This document shows positions 17,216 through 26,045 of a stretch of DNA of 64,000 nt, piece after piece. Positions within the stretch are counted from its first letter, which is position 1; each line of letters starts with the position of its first letter. This DNA comes from Natrinema marinum (GTDB lineage: Archaea > Halobacteriota > Halobacteria > Halobacteriales > Natrialbaceae). The position numbers were made by a program, and so were the translations under genes. A model generated the notes under the pieces. The model was not told the origin of the DNA, did not search any database, and was given only the letters and a program-made list of their open reading frames with translations. Where the stretch lies: positions 1,860,001 to 1,924,000 of the forward strand of contig NZ_CP100763.1 in assembly GCF_024296685.1 (NCBI RefSeq). The letters run 5' to 3'.

Positions 17216-18697
17216 ATGGAATCGCTGGCCGGTGAGTCTGTCGTCGTGATCGGTGGCGGGATCGGGGGGCTCTCGACGGCCTGTTATCTGGCCGACGCAG
17301 GCGCTGACGTACGCGTTATCGAGAAGAACGAACAGGTCGGCGGGCGCGCAAGCCGCCTCGAGCGAGACGGCTTTCGGTTCGACATGGGGCCGTCGTGGTA
17401 TCTGATGCCCGATGTCTTCGAGCGCTTCTTCGGCGACTTCGGCCGGACGCCGAGTGACTACTACGAACTCGAGCACCTCGATCCGCATTACCGAATTTTC
17501 TTCAAAGACGGAGATGAGGTCGACGTGACGCCCGATCTCGAGCGGACGAAGGCCGTCTTCGAGGAGTACGAGTCGGGCGCGGGCGAGGCCCTCGAGCGCT
17601 ACCTCGAGAAATCGAAAGAGAACTACGAGGTGGGGATGGAACACTTCGTCTACGAAGACCGCGAGCGCCTGCGCGACTACGTCGATCTCGACGTGGCCCG
17701 ACAGGCCCGCGGCCTCTCGCTTTTGGGCTCGATGCAGGGTCACGTCGAGGGCTACTTCGACCACCCGAAGCTCCAGCAGATCATGCAGTACACGTTGGTG
17801 TTCCTGGGCGGGTCGCCGACGAACACGCCGGCACTCTACAACCTCATGAGTCACGTCGATTTCAACCTCGGCGTCTGGTACCCCGAAGGCGGCATCGGCG
17901 CGGTCATCGACGCCCTCTCCGAACTGGGACGGGAACTCGGCGTCGAGTACGACACCGAGCGGCCGGCGACGGAGATCAAAGGACGCGCAGGCGGGTTCGA
18001 AGTCGAGACCGCCAGTGGCCCGCTGCAAGCGGATCTGGTCGTGAGCAACGCCGACTACGCCCACACCGAACAGGACCTGCTCACGCCCGAGCGACGGGGC
18101 TACGACGCCGACTACTGGGACGAGCGGACTTACGCGCCCTCCGCGTTCTTGCTCTACCTCGGCATCGAGGGCGACGTGGACGAACTCGCCCACCATACCC
18201 TCGTCCTGCCGACCGACTGGAACGAACACTTCGACCAGATTTTCGACGACCCGCAGTGGCCCGACGACCCCGCCTACTACGTCTGCGTTCCCTCCGAGAC
18301 CGACGACACCGTCGCACCCGAGGGCCACAGCGCGCTGTTCGTCCTCGTCCCCATCGCGCCCGGCCTCGAGGACTCTCCCGAAATCCGCGACCGGTACCGC
18401 GATCTGGTCCTCGCGGACATCGCCGCCAACGCGGGAACCGACGTTCGCGACCGGATCGTCCTCGAGGAGCGCTTCTGCGTCGAAGACTTCGCGAACCGGT
18501 ACAACAGCTACGGCGGGACGGCGCTGGGGCTGGCCCACACCCTCCGGCAGACCTCGCTGTTCCGCCCTCCGCACCGCTCGAAAGCGGTCGATGGACTCTA
18601 CTTCGTGGGCGGCGATACCACACCCGGGATCGGCATGCCGATGTGCCTCATCAGCGGCCAGTTGACGGCCGAGAAAGTGCTCGAGGACCACGGATGA
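17216..18697 (+). CDS. crtD: carotenoid 3,4-desaturase (CrtD/CrtI family)
   Basis: This 493-residue FAD enzyme of the phytoene-desaturase family has an N-terminal Rossmann motif VVVIGGGIGGLSTACYLADAG (9-29) with VGGRASRLERDGFRFDMGPSW. The C-terminal carotenoid-desaturase signature is LYFVGGDTTPGIGMPMCLISG. It is followed by lyeJ (38 nt) and cruF (8-nt overlap), the order described for bacterioruberin synthesis in Haloarcula japonica, where this position is CrtD. A phytoene desaturase (CrtI) role cannot be fully excluded by sequence alone. Confidence 0.88.
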   Translation: MESLAGESVVVIGGGIGGLSTACYLADAGADVRVIEKNEQVGGRASRLERDGFRFDMGPSWYLMPDVFERFFGDFGRTPSDYYELEHLDPHYRIFFKDGDEVDVTPDLERTKAVFEEYESGAGEALERYLEKSKENYEVGMEHFVYEDRERLRDYVDLDVARQARGLSLLGSMQGHVEGYFDHPKLQQIMQYTLVFLGGSPTNTPALYNLMSHVDFNLGVWYPEGGIGAVIDALSELGRELGVEYDTERPATEIKGRAGGFEVETASGPLQADLVVSNADYAHTEQDLLTPERRGYDADYWDERTYAPSAFLLYLGIEGDVDELAHHTLVLPTDWNEHFDQIFDDPQWPDDPAYYVCVPSETDDTVAPEGHSALFVLVPIAPGLEDSPEIRDRYRDLVLADIAANAGTDVRDRIVLEERFCVEDFANRYNSYGGTALGLAHTLRQTSLFRPPHRSKAVDGLYFVGGDTTPGIGMPMCLISGQLTAEKVLEDHG

Positions 18698-18734
18698 GCG
18701 GGCCGAACGACCGCACGCCGGGCTCGAGACGGCG

Positions 18735-19613
18735 ATGACGGGGCGCTCGAGTTCGGCGACCGAGGCCGAGTCCGCGCTCGGCGAGGAGTTGTCGTATCTG
18801 CTGACGCTCTCGCGGCCGCGGTTCTGGTTGTATCTGGCTGGCCCCGTCCTCGTCGGCGTCGCCTACGCCGCGGCGTCGGTCGGGGAACTGGTCACGCCGG
18901 CGACGGTCGCGCTGTTCGCGTACTTCCTCGTGCCGGCGAACGTCTTCCTCTACGGGATCAACGACATCTACGACCGGGAGATCGACGCCGAGAACCCGAA
19001 GAAAGCGGACCGTGAGGCCCGCTACCGCGGCCAGCGGTACGTTCCCGCCGCCGTGGGGCTCTGTGCGGCGCTCCCCCTGCTGTTCGCGCCGCTGCTTTCG
19101 ACCGCGGCCTGGCCCTGGCTCGTCGCCTTCCTCATCCTCGGGGCGGCCTACAGCGCCCCGCCGGTCAGGTTCAAGACGACGCCCATCCTCGATTCTGTCT
19201 CGAACGGGCTCTACGTGACGCCGGGGATCGCCGCCTACGCCGCCGTCGCGGCCATCCAGCCGCCGTTGCTGGCGATCGCCGGCGGCTGGCTGTGGGCGAT
19301 GGGGATGCACACCTTCTCGGCAGTCCCCGACATCGAGCCCGACCGCGAGGCGGGGATCCGGACCACCGCGACGGTGCTCGGCGAGGGGCGCACCTACGCC
19401 TACTGCGGCGCGTGCTGGCTCGCGAGCGCGGCCGCTTTCGGCGCGCTCGATTACCGATTGGGCGCGCTCATGCTCGTCTATCCCGCGCTCGTCGCCGCGA
19501 TCGCGGTCGCCAACGTCGCCGTCGACCGCGCGTACTGGTGGTTCCCCGCGATCAACACCGTCGTCGGCGCGCTCCTGACGATGGGCGGACTCTGGAGGGT
19601 GGCTCATGGGTAG
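18735..19613 (+). CDS. lyeJ: lycopene elongase/hydratase LyeJ (UbiA prenyltransferase)
   Basis: This 292-residue UbiA-superfamily membrane protein has the first Asp-rich motif NDIYDREID at 76-84 and a second around DIEPDREAGIRTTAT (~200-214), plus about eight transmembrane helices. In haloarchaea this enzyme adds C5 isoprene units to lycopene and hydrates the 1,2-double bond toward C50 bacterioruberin. Its placement between crtD and cruF supports that function over menaquinone synthesis. Its stop overlaps the cruF start by 8 nt. Confidence 0.9.
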   Translation: MTGRSSSATEAESALGEELSYLLTLSRPRFWLYLAGPVLVGVAYAAASVGELVTPATVALFAYFLVPANVFLYGINDIYDREIDAENPKKADREARYRGQRYVPAAVGLCAALPLLFAPLLSTAAWPWLVAFLILGAAYSAPPVRFKTTPILDSVSNGLYVTPGIAAYAAVAAIQPPLLAIAGGWLWAMGMHTFSAVPDIEPDREAGIRTTATVLGEGRTYAYCGACWLASAAAFGALDYRLGALMLVYPALVAAIAVANVAVDRAYWWFPAINTVVGALLTMGGLWRVAHG

Positions 19614-20529
19614 CGACGAGGCGACGAGGTCGTCCGCGAGCCCGCGCTCGAGCGCTGAAACCGCCGCCGACGAGACCGACCCGGTGCGAACGCGGGCCGC
19701 TGTCCAGCGCCGGCTCGAGGACCTCGTCCGCGAGAATCGCTTCACGATCGCAGTGGTCTTCCCGGTCGTCGGCGCGATATCGCTACTCGCGAGCGCGGCG
19801 GAGTTGCTCCCGCCGCCGCTTGCGTACAACCCGCTGTTGCTCCTGTTCGGGACACTGGTGATGCGCTCGCCGCTGGTCGTCGCGTTGCTGCCCGAAATCG
19901 ACCGACGGGCGCTCGTCCCGCTGGTCGTCTTGACGGCATACACCTACGCGATCGAGTTCGTCGGCGTCCGGACCGGCTGGCCCTACGGCCCCTTCGAATA
20001 CGGCATCGAGCTGGGGCCGATGCTGGCCGGCGAGGTCCCGCTTGCGCTGCCGCTGTTTTTCGTGCCGCTGGTGCTGAACGCCTACCTGCTCTCGTTACTA
20101 CTACTCGGAGAGCGGATCGAACACGCCCTGCCTCGCCTTTTCGCCGCGGTCGCCGCCGTCCTCGCGATCGATCTGGTCCTCGATCCGGGTGCCGTCGCGA
20201 TCGGCTTCTGGTCGTACGACCCGTCGGGCGGCTACTACGGCGTCCCGCTCTCGAACTACCGGGGGTGGCTCCTCTCGGGGACCGTCGCCGTCGTCCTCGT
20301 CGATCTCGCGTTCGATCGCGCGGCCGTCGTAGAGCGCGTTCGAGCTTGCGAGTTCGCGCTGGACGACCTGGTAAGCTTCGTCCTGCTCTGGGGGACAATC
20401 AACGTCCTCTACGGGCAGTGGCTGGCGGCCGGGGTGGCCGGCCTGTTCTGTCTCGCCCTCGCCCGGACCGATCGGTACGACCTCGCGATAGTTCGGCGGA
20501 CGCTGCCGGGGAGCCACCCCCAAAAATAG
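19606..20529 (+). CDS. cruF: bisanhydrobacterioruberin hydratase CruF
   Basis: This 307-residue membrane protein of the CruF/DUF422 carotenoid-hydratase family has the conserved YAIEFVGVRTGWPYGPFEYG (~112-131) and LVLDPGAVAIGFWSYDPSGGYYGVPLSNYRGW (~184-215; acidic and aromatic residues). Seven hydrophobic helices are visible. It hydrates the end groups to give bacterioruberin, the last step of the pathway. A soluble, Ser/Thr/Glu-rich N-terminal ~40 residues precedes the first helix. Translation is probably coupled to lyeJ. Confidence 0.92.
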   Translation: MGSDEATRSSASPRSSAETAADETDPVRTRAAVQRRLEDLVRENRFTIAVVFPVVGAISLLASAAELLPPPLAYNPLLLLFGTLVMRSPLVVALLPEIDRRALVPLVVLTAYTYAIEFVGVRTGWPYGPFEYGIELGPMLAGEVPLALPLFFVPLVLNAYLLSLLLLGERIEHALPRLFAAVAAVLAIDLVLDPGAVAIGFWSYDPSGGYYGVPLSNYRGWLLSGTVAVVLVDLAFDRAAVVERVRACEFALDDLVSFVLLWGTINVLYGQWLAAGVAGLFCLALARTDRYDLAIVRRTLPGSHPQK

Positions 20530-20557
20530 CCACTGTCGGACGGTCCCGATCGACCAG

Positions 20558-20710
20558 TCAGACGAACAGACTCGAGATGCTGTCGCCGAACAAGAGCAAT
20601 AACACGACGGCAGCGACCGTCACCGCGAGCCAGACGCCGAGCCCGATCGCGGTCGTTCGCGCCATCTCTCGTTCCTCGTCGATGACTGTCGAATTCGCGT
20701 TCGTAGACAT
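20558..20710 (-). CDS. 50-residue single-span membrane protein
   Basis: ATG at 20710, TGA at 20558. Product: an acidic N-terminus (MSTNANSTVIDEEREMA), then one helix AIGLGVWLAVTVAAVVLLLLF and GDSISSLFV. A TATA-like gttattc about 27 nt upstream suggests its own leaderless promoter. It sits tail-to-tail with cruF and just downstream of crtB. Function unknown. Confidence 0.65.
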   Translation of the reverse strand: MSTNANSTVIDEEREMARTTAIGLGVWLAVTVAAVVLLLLFGDSISSLFV

Positions 20711-20751
20711 AGCTGTTCGTTCGACTGCGGGAATAACAAACGGAAATCCAC

Positions 20752-20772
20752 CATATCGAGGGGTTTGATATG
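20752..20772. repeat. inverted repeat CATATC-N9-GATATG after crtB
   Basis: Six-bp perfect arms with a 9-nt spacer lie 10 nt beyond the crtB stop and upstream of the small membrane gene. It could be an operator for the latter or a processing or termination signal. Confidence 0.35.
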
Positions 20773-20782
20773 CGCCGGATAG

Positions 20783-21733
20783 CTACCGGGTCGGAATCCT
20801 GTCTCCGTGCTCGGGACCGCGCCGGTCCGGTTCGGTCGTCGGCACCGCCGACACCCGCTGGAACACGGCTTCCGGATCGCGGTTCCAGTGCCAGTGCCAG
20901 CGCGTCTTCGCGAGACACCACAGCTTTCGAGCCGTCGACAGCGACGGCTCGCTCGAGAGCACGTCGTACCCCTGTGCGCGAATGACGGCGTGGTGTTCCG
21001 CGTAGAGGACCGCCGCCAGTAACACCGGGAGCTGGCAGTCCTCGGGGAGGTATCGGATGCCGGCGACGCCCTCGCGGTAGAGTTCCTCGGTCCGCTGGAG
21101 TTCGCTCGCCATCGCCGTGGCGAACGACTCGGAGTGCTCGAGGCGCTCGATCTGTTCGGGGTCGACACCGTGTTCCCGCAGCGTCTCTTGGGGAACGTAG
21201 ATCCGGTCGCGCTCGACGATGTCCTCGCGGACGTCGCGCAGGAAGTTCGTCATCTGGAACGCCTCGCCGAGTTTGACGGCGTGGGGGAGCGCGGCCTCCT
21301 CGGCGTCGGACTCCATGATCGCCGTCATCATCACGCCGACCGACGCGGCCGAGCCGCGCATGTAGGACTCGAGGTCGCCATAGGTCTCGTACCGGTCGGT
21401 TTCGATGTCGGCCGCCATCGCATCGATGAAGGTGTCGACCTCCTCGGCGGAGATCCCGTAGCGCTCCCGCAGTTCCCCGAACGCCTCGAGGACGGGGTCG
21501 TCGGGCGGTTGCTCGCCTGTCGCCTGCGCACGAAGGTCCTCGAGCCGGGCTCGCTGCTCTGCGGGAGGAGTGCCGTCTGCGTCGTCGACGACCTCGTCCG
21601 CGATCCGGAAGAACGCGTAGAGGACGTGCGTGGCGTGTCGCACCCGCTCGGGGAGAAACCGCGTCGCGAGATAGAACGTCTTTCCGGTCCGCTTCTGTAT
21701 CGCCTTGCCTGCGTCGATATGTTCCTGTTTCAT
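20783..21733 (-). CDS. crtB: phytoene synthase CrtB
   Basis: This 316-residue squalene/phytoene synthase condenses two geranylgeranyl diphosphates to phytoene. Asp-rich motif 1 is DEVVDD (46-51); motif 2 is NFLRDVREDIVERDRIYVP (~163-181). Both bind Mg-diphosphate. YAFFRIADEVVDD and GEAFQMTNFLRDV are classic. It supplies substrate to the divergent crtD-lyeJ-cruF operon. It lies 120 nt downstream of bat on the same strand but has its own TATA box. Halobacterium crtB1 is also next to bat. Confidence 0.95.
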   Translation of the reverse strand: MKQEHIDAGKAIQKRTGKTFYLATRFLPERVRHATHVLYAFFRIADEVVDDADGTPPAEQRARLEDLRAQATGEQPPDDPVLEAFGELRERYGISAEEVDTFIDAMAADIETDRYETYGDLESYMRGSAASVGVMMTAIMESDAEEAALPHAVKLGEAFQMTNFLRDVREDIVERDRIYVPQETLREHGVDPEQIERLEHSESFATAMASELQRTEELYREGVAGIRYLPEDCQLPVLLAAVLYAEHHAVIRAQGYDVLSSEPSLSTARKLWCLAKTRWHWHWNRDPEAVFQRVSAVPTTEPDRRGPEHGDRIPTR

Positions 21734-21801
21734 TGCTGTATCGTAGACCCCGCCTCCGTTCGACCGACGACCGGCTCTGGGATGTATCTCCTACGACAGG
21801 A

Positions 21802-21833
21802 CTATATAAAGTATCACCCCCTCACTATGTTTA
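21802..21833 (-). promoter_or_regulatory. crtB promoter with possible degenerate Bat-type upstream element
   Basis: Minus-strand TTTATATAG (21802-21810) is about 73 nt before the crtB ATG, giving a leader of about 45 nt. Directly upstream (21816-21833) the plus strand reads acccc-ctcactatgttta. This resembles the Halobacterium bop-type UAS (ACCcnactagTTnG), with one inserted base and in the opposite orientation. The match is weak. Confidence 0.4.
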
Positions 21834-21853
21834 CCGAGCCGGTTTCAGGGGCT

Positions 21854-23455
21854 TTAGTCGAACAGTTCGTCGAGGAGCTTCCGCTGGGCGGTCCGCAGGT
21901 GCTGGTGGAACGTCGACCGAGAGATGTCCATCGATTCGGCCAGTTCCTCGCCCGAGACGTCGCGGGGCCACTCGAAGTAGTTGGCGTAGTAGGCCGTCCG
22001 TAGCGCCGTGAGCTGGCGATCGGTCAGCGATGACTCGAGTTGCGTCGTCACGTCCCGTCTCGTTCGTGCCGGCTCCTCCTGTTCGTGGTAGCTGATGAGT
22101 TCCACGCGGTCGTACCGACGCTCCAGCAGGTCGTAGGCCGAGCGCGCCGCGCGGCCGTCAGGCAGTTCGACGGCGAGTTCCGCGGGCCCATCGGCCGCCG
22201 CCGTCAACCGCCGGATCACCGCGCCGTGCTCGCTCAGCGCCGTCACGAGACCGTCCTCGGCGGTGACCTCGAAGATCGAACCGTCTTCGTCCCCCGAGAG
22301 GACCGTCACCTCGCGGCCGTCGCCGATTCCTTCCGCGACGCCGTCGGCGGTGACCTCGCAATCGGCGTACAGAAACACCAGCGGCGTGCCGTCGCGGTCG
22401 TAGGTCAGCCCGCGATACGTGATCTCGGCCTCGAGGGCCCGCGACAGCGCCGTAACGAGCAGGGACGGGTCCGCGATCGTGAACTCGGTGGCGACGACGC
22501 GCTCGGTCGTGAGCATCCGCTTGGTCTCGAGGGCGTTCATCGCGGTCGCGACGGTCCCGGAGAGCGACTCGAGGACGAGCAGTTCGCGCTGGTCGAACGC
22601 GTCGGGCTCGTCGGCGAACACGACGAGCACGCCGTAGGTCACGTCACCGTACGCGATGGGGAGCGCGGCGACCGACCGGAAGCGGTCCCCGGCCCCCGAC
22701 GGCCACCACCGGTCGGCGTCGTCGAACGACGCCACATCCTGAATCAGTTGCGCCTCGCCGTCTTCGACCGCTCTGACGGCGGGATGGGTCTCGTCGGACC
22801 GCAAAACGAGTTCGTCGTCCTCGAGGGGGACCTCGTCCCGGCTGGCCCACTCGCGGGGCGAGAGCCGCTGATTCGTCACGTCGACGCGACCGACCCAGGC
22901 GAGGACGTACGGATCGGTCTCCGCGAGTCGGCGGCAGACCTCGCGTTCGATCTCCCCTCGGGTCCCCGCGCCGACGGCGGCGTCCGTGACATCGCGGACC
23001 AACCCGTCGACGCGGTCGAGAACGTGCTCGAGCGCCCGTCGCTCCTCGCGGACCTGCTCGGCGTTTTCCGCCGCCTCGATCTCGGCTACCTTTCGCTCGG
23101 TGATCTCGAGGTGGATGACGGAGACGAACAGTTCGCCGTGATCGGTAAACCGGTTGGCCCGCATCATGAACCACTGCCGCTCATCGGGCGTGTGACAGGG
23201 GTACTCCATCGCGAACGAATCCCGGTCGCCCGCGAGGACGGCCTCGATCCCGTCGACCGCCCGCTGGGCGTGCTCGTCGTCGTCCGTCGCGGCGGTCGCG
23301 AGGTAGTTGACACCGACGTGTTCGGCGGTGTCGCTCGAGTCGAACTCGCGCCAGGAGCGGTTCGTCAGCAGGATGTCCCCGTCGCCGTCGATGATAGCCA
23401 CGGTGATCGGAAGCGTCTCGAAGGCCGCTGCGGCGAGATCGTGGCTGGCGTCCAT
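21854..23455 (-). CDS. bat: Bat-type regulator (PAS-GAF-HTH, bacterio-opsin activator family)
   Basis: This 533-residue cytosolic sensor-regulator has a PAS domain at ~10-120 (AAFETLPITVAIIDGDGDIL) and a linker helix. A GAF domain follows at ~150-310 (ALPIAYGDVTYGVLVVFADEPDAF), then the bacterio-opsin activator middle domain. The C-terminal HTH_10 domain reads LTDRQLTALRTAYYANYFEWPRDVSGEELAESMDISRSTFHQHL. In Halobacterium, Bat senses oxygen and light and activates bop, brp and crtB1; the crtB neighbour supports a carotenoid-control role here. No bop or brp is in the window. It is divergent from the PGF-CTERM gene at 23612. Confidence 0.88.
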   Translation of the reverse strand: MDASHDLAAAAFETLPITVAIIDGDGDILLTNRSWREFDSSDTAEHVGVNYLATAATDDDEHAQRAVDGIEAVLAGDRDSFAMEYPCHTPDERQWFMMRANRFTDHGELFVSVIHLEITERKVAEIEAAENAEQVREERRALEHVLDRVDGLVRDVTDAAVGAGTRGEIEREVCRRLAETDPYVLAWVGRVDVTNQRLSPREWASRDEVPLEDDELVLRSDETHPAVRAVEDGEAQLIQDVASFDDADRWWPSGAGDRFRSVAALPIAYGDVTYGVLVVFADEPDAFDQRELLVLESLSGTVATAMNALETKRMLTTERVVATEFTIADPSLLVTALSRALEAEITYRGLTYDRDGTPLVFLYADCEVTADGVAEGIGDGREVTVLSGDEDGSIFEVTAEDGLVTALSEHGAVIRRLTAAADGPAELAVELPDGRAARSAYDLLERRYDRVELISYHEQEEPARTRRDVTTQLESSLTDRQLTALRTAYYANYFEWPRDVSGEELAESMDISRSTFHQHLRTAQRKLLDELFD

Positions 23456-23577
23456 CGAGTGTAAGTTGTGGTTTCAGCCCCATAACGAACCCGGCTGGCT
23501 GCAGCTATCGCGGCGTCGTCCCCTCCGGTGGATCGTTCCGGGTGAAATAGTCTCGGAACGAGAGACACTCACAGGGA

Positions 23578-23587
23578 GAAATTTAAG
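23578..23587 (+). promoter_or_regulatory. promoter of the PGF-CTERM gene, in the bat divergent region
   Basis: gaaatttaag is centred 29 nt before the ATG at 23612, so a leaderless transcript is likely. Just upstream, gttccg (about 23535) and cggaac (about 23553) form 6-bp inverted arms, and tctcg-gaa-cgaga is a second small dyad. These are candidate operators shared with the divergent bat promoter. Confidence 0.5.
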
Positions 23588-23611
23588 TGAATGCGCTCTC
23601 CACCCGCAGCT

Positions 23612-24838
23612 ATGAATCGCATCGTACTTCTCGTCGTCGTGGCGGTCTGCCTGGTGCCGCTGGTCGGTGCCGGGGCGGCCCAATCGACCGAGAGGGTGAC
23701 GGTAACCGTTCACGTCGTCGACGACGCCGGCAACGACGTCGGCGACGCAGCGGTGACCGCATCGTGGGATGGGGGAGAAGCGACCGGGACGACGGCCTCG
23801 AACGGGCAGACGCTCATCGACGTTCCGAAGAGCGCGGACGTCTCGGTGACCGTCGAGCACGCCGACTACGTCCTGAACAATCCGGCGAGGCTCGGAGCCG
23901 TGACCGATCACACGACTCGAACCGTCGAGGTCCACGCGCCGACCGGCGGCGAGATCGCGGTGACGGAAGACGGCGACTCGGTCGCCGACGCGACCGTGAC
24001 GCTCACCAAGGTCGGCGACGACCGCGCGGCCGCGACGGGGACGACCGACGCCGACGGCGCCTTCGCGGTCGAGAACATCGAGGCCGGCGTCTACGACGTG
24101 ACCGTCCGCAAACCCGGCTACTACGAGCGGTCGACGACCGTCGATCTGGCGTCGACCGACAGCACGACCGTCGACATCGAGTCCGGGAGCGCGGAGGTCA
24201 CGTTCGCAGTCACTGACAGCACGCTCGAGCAACCACTCGAGGTCGACGTGACCATCTTACACGATGGCAAGCGCGACTCGACGCTCTCGACGAACGAGAA
24301 AGGCGAGCGCAGTATCGACTTGCAAGTCAACACCAAGTACACCGTTCGCATCGAGGGCGACGGCTACGGCACACACGAGCGGCAACTGACGGTCGGCGAG
24401 ACCGACACGAGCCGCAGCTATCGGATCGAACGAACGCCGATGCTGACCGTCGAGTCCGCGAACGAACGCGTCCTCCTCGGCGAAACCGTCAGCGTGACCG
24501 TCACCGACGAGTACGGCGAGCCCGTGGAGGGCGCGACGGTCCGCCTCGACGGCTCGAGCGCCGCCACGACGAACGCAGAGGGAGCCGCGACGGTTCCGAT
24601 CGAGACGGCGGGCGAGCTCGAACTGACGGCAGAGGCCGACGGGACGACCTCGAGTCCGGTCGTCGTCGAGGGCGTCGATCCGAACGGTGCCGATTCGAAC
24701 GGCGGCGAGGGGAGCGAAAGCGAGAACTCGAGCGCTGATACGCCGGCCGACGACGGAATGCCGGGCTTCGGATCGCCGGCCGCGATCGCTGCGATCGCCG
24801 CGGTCGTCGGCGGATTCGTCGCTCGGCAACGCCGATAA
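23612..24838 (+). CDS. PGF-CTERM surface protein with carboxypeptidase-regulatory-like repeats
   Basis: This 408-residue secreted protein has a signal peptide at ~1-24 (MNRIVLLVVVAVCLVPLVGAG). Four beta-sandwich repeats follow, each with the pattern G..V.dA.V....G...gtT...G...i.v..G.Y.V.V, seen at ~30-95, 100-170, 180-265 and 270-350. Such CarboxypepD_reg-like domains are structural or adhesive. A Ser/Glu-rich linker leads to DGMPGFGSPAAIAAIAAVVGGF, a PGF-CTERM archaeosortase signal. The start at 23612 fits the promoter; the 7-codon longer form is unlikely. Confidence 0.88.
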   Translation: MNRIVLLVVVAVCLVPLVGAGAAQSTERVTVTVHVVDDAGNDVGDAAVTASWDGGEATGTTASNGQTLIDVPKSADVSVTVEHADYVLNNPARLGAVTDHTTRTVEVHAPTGGEIAVTEDGDSVADATVTLTKVGDDRAAATGTTDADGAFAVENIEAGVYDVTVRKPGYYERSTTVDLASTDSTTVDIESGSAEVTFAVTDSTLEQPLEVDVTILHDGKRDSTLSTNEKGERSIDLQVNTKYTVRIEGDGYGTHERQLTVGETDTSRSYRIERTPMLTVESANERVLLGETVSVTVTDEYGEPVEGATVRLDGSSAATTNAEGAATVPIETAGELELTAEADGTTSSPVVVEGVDPNGADSNGGEGSESENSSADTPADDGMPGFGSPAAIAAIAAVVGGFVARQRR

Positions 24839-25264
24839 GCACGGCAGTCGCCGTCGACGGCGTGGTGCTCTCCGGCTGAGACGTTCACAAACGCTTATAT
24901 ATTCGTTTGTGGACTGGTTCCACGGAGGTCAGGCGTGCTGGGTCGCTGATCCACCCGACGACGAGCCGAGTACCGGATTCGGGCGGTTCGCCGGACTACC
25001 GGTCGCCCCGGGACAGGTACTCGAGGCGGGAGCCGAACCGACGAGGCGATCTCCGATCGAGATCCGCGCGAGCGGACGGGCGATCCGACGACGGCTCGCG
25101 TCGCGTCGGACCGGCTCGACCGAATCGCGTTGTCCACGCTCATCCCCTGTCAACCGCGGTCGCGGCCGATCGTCACACCGATCGGCCGCACGACCCGTTG
25201 GTCGCCGTGACAGTTCCGCGCGATCGAACAAACTCCTATGGGGGTCTATGGCATACTCAGAGGC
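24839..25264. other. 426-bp region with a palindromic promoter and no clear gene
   Basis: Frames here give Arg/Ser/Pro-rich or short products that I do not accept as genes. One GTG frame from 24909 (MDWFHGGQACWVADPPDDEP...) starts inside the palindrome and has a somewhat plausible first ~40 residues, then degrades in composition. A non-coding transcript from the TATA at 24895-24901 is possible. Confidence 0.45.
24886..24911. promoter_or_regulatory. TATA box enclosed in a perfect 8+8 bp inverted repeat
   Basis: CACAAACG (24886-24893), cttatatatt (24894-24903), CGTTTGTG (24904-24911): perfect arms around an AT-rich TATA sequence. A dimeric repressor on the arms would block TBP. The element is nearly symmetric and could fire in both directions. 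Confidence 0.6.
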
Positions 25265-25426
25265 ATGGCGAGTGACACAGCTCTACACGAACGGTCGCGA
25301 TGTCGCAACTGCGGCTTCGAAGCCCCGGGCGGAGACGACGAATGGCGGCGGATCGTCGTCCCGAAACTCGGTCGAATGACCCAGTGTCCAAACTGCGAGA
25401 GCACGGACGTCATCACGAGCCGCTGA
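25265..25426 (+). CDS. 53-residue two-CxxC zinc-finger protein
   Basis: Product [19 protein letters not shown]...[16 protein letters not shown]13/C16 (RCRNCG) and C41/C44 (QCPNCE) form a probable zinc ribbon. It belongs to the abundant haloarchaeal small zinc-finger proteins of unknown role. The ATG at 25265 is preferred over the GTG/ATG upstream, because homolog-like sequence begins here. Confidence 0.75.
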   Translation: MASDTALHERSRCRNCGFEAPGGDDEWRRIVVPKLGRMTQCPNCESTDVITSR

Positions 25427-25526
25427 CCGGCCGTCGAGTGCGACGCTCCGAGCGGCTGTCGTCGCCGGCGACGACAGCTGCGAGTGCGCAGACAGACTCT
25501 TGAGTGTCTCGCCCCTACCGAAACCC

Positions 25527-25928
25527 ATGAGCAACGAGGCAGATCGCGCGTCGACGAGCGACGACGAGTGGCGGGAGACGCTGAGCGACGAAGAGTACCG
25601 AATCCTCCGCGAGGCCGGCACCGAAGCGCCGTTCAGCGGCGAGTACGTCGATCACAAAGACGACGGCACCTACGCCTGTGCCGGCTGCGGAGCCGAACTG
25701 TTCGACTCCGAGACGAAATTCGAGTCGGGCTGTGGCTGGCCGAGTTTCTACGATGTCGACGACGAACGAGTCGAAACCCGACTCGACACCAGCCACGGCA
25801 TGCGTCGGACCGAAGTCCTGTGTGCCGACTGCGGCGGTCACCTCGGCCACGTCTTCGAAGACGGACCCGACCCGACCGGCAAGCGCTACTGCATCAACTC
25901 CGTCGCCCTCGAGTTCGACGAGGAGTGA
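25527..25928 (+). CDS. msrB: peptide-methionine (R)-S-oxide reductase MsrB
   Basis: This 133-residue MsrB repairs methionine-R-sulfoxide in proteins. The structural zinc is held by C51/C54 (CAGCG) and C99/C102 ([12 protein letters not shown]). The catalytic Cys122 is in [12 protein letters not shown]69 in SGCGWPSF is a possible resolving cysteine. Length and start (MSNEADRAS) fit the family. It is followed by a decayed DUF2196 gene on the same strand. Confidence 0.95.
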   Translation: MSNEADRASTSDDEWRETLSDEEYRILREAGTEAPFSGEYVDHKDDGTYACAGCGAELFDSETKFESGCGWPSFYDVDDERVETRLDTSHGMRRTEVLCADCGGHLGHVFEDGPDPTGKRYCINSVALEFDEE

Positions 25929-26045
25929 GCGAGCAACCGGCTGTCCTGACGCTCGAGGACGGAGCGCGGCGAGTTCGACGGCCCGAGCGATCGGCTAGCG
26001 AGTGCAGGCATCACCCCTTTGCAGGTACCAGTCCTGTCTCGAGCC

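Noticed and set aside
17210-18691. 493-codon minus-strand frame opposite crtD
   Set aside because: Exactly antisense to a well-supported desaturase; composition is a codon shadow, no start context or domain.
24687-25379. 230-codon plus frame across the palindromic TATA region
   Set aside because: It begins inside the PGF-CTERM gene and turns Arg/Ser-rich; probably an accidental open frame.
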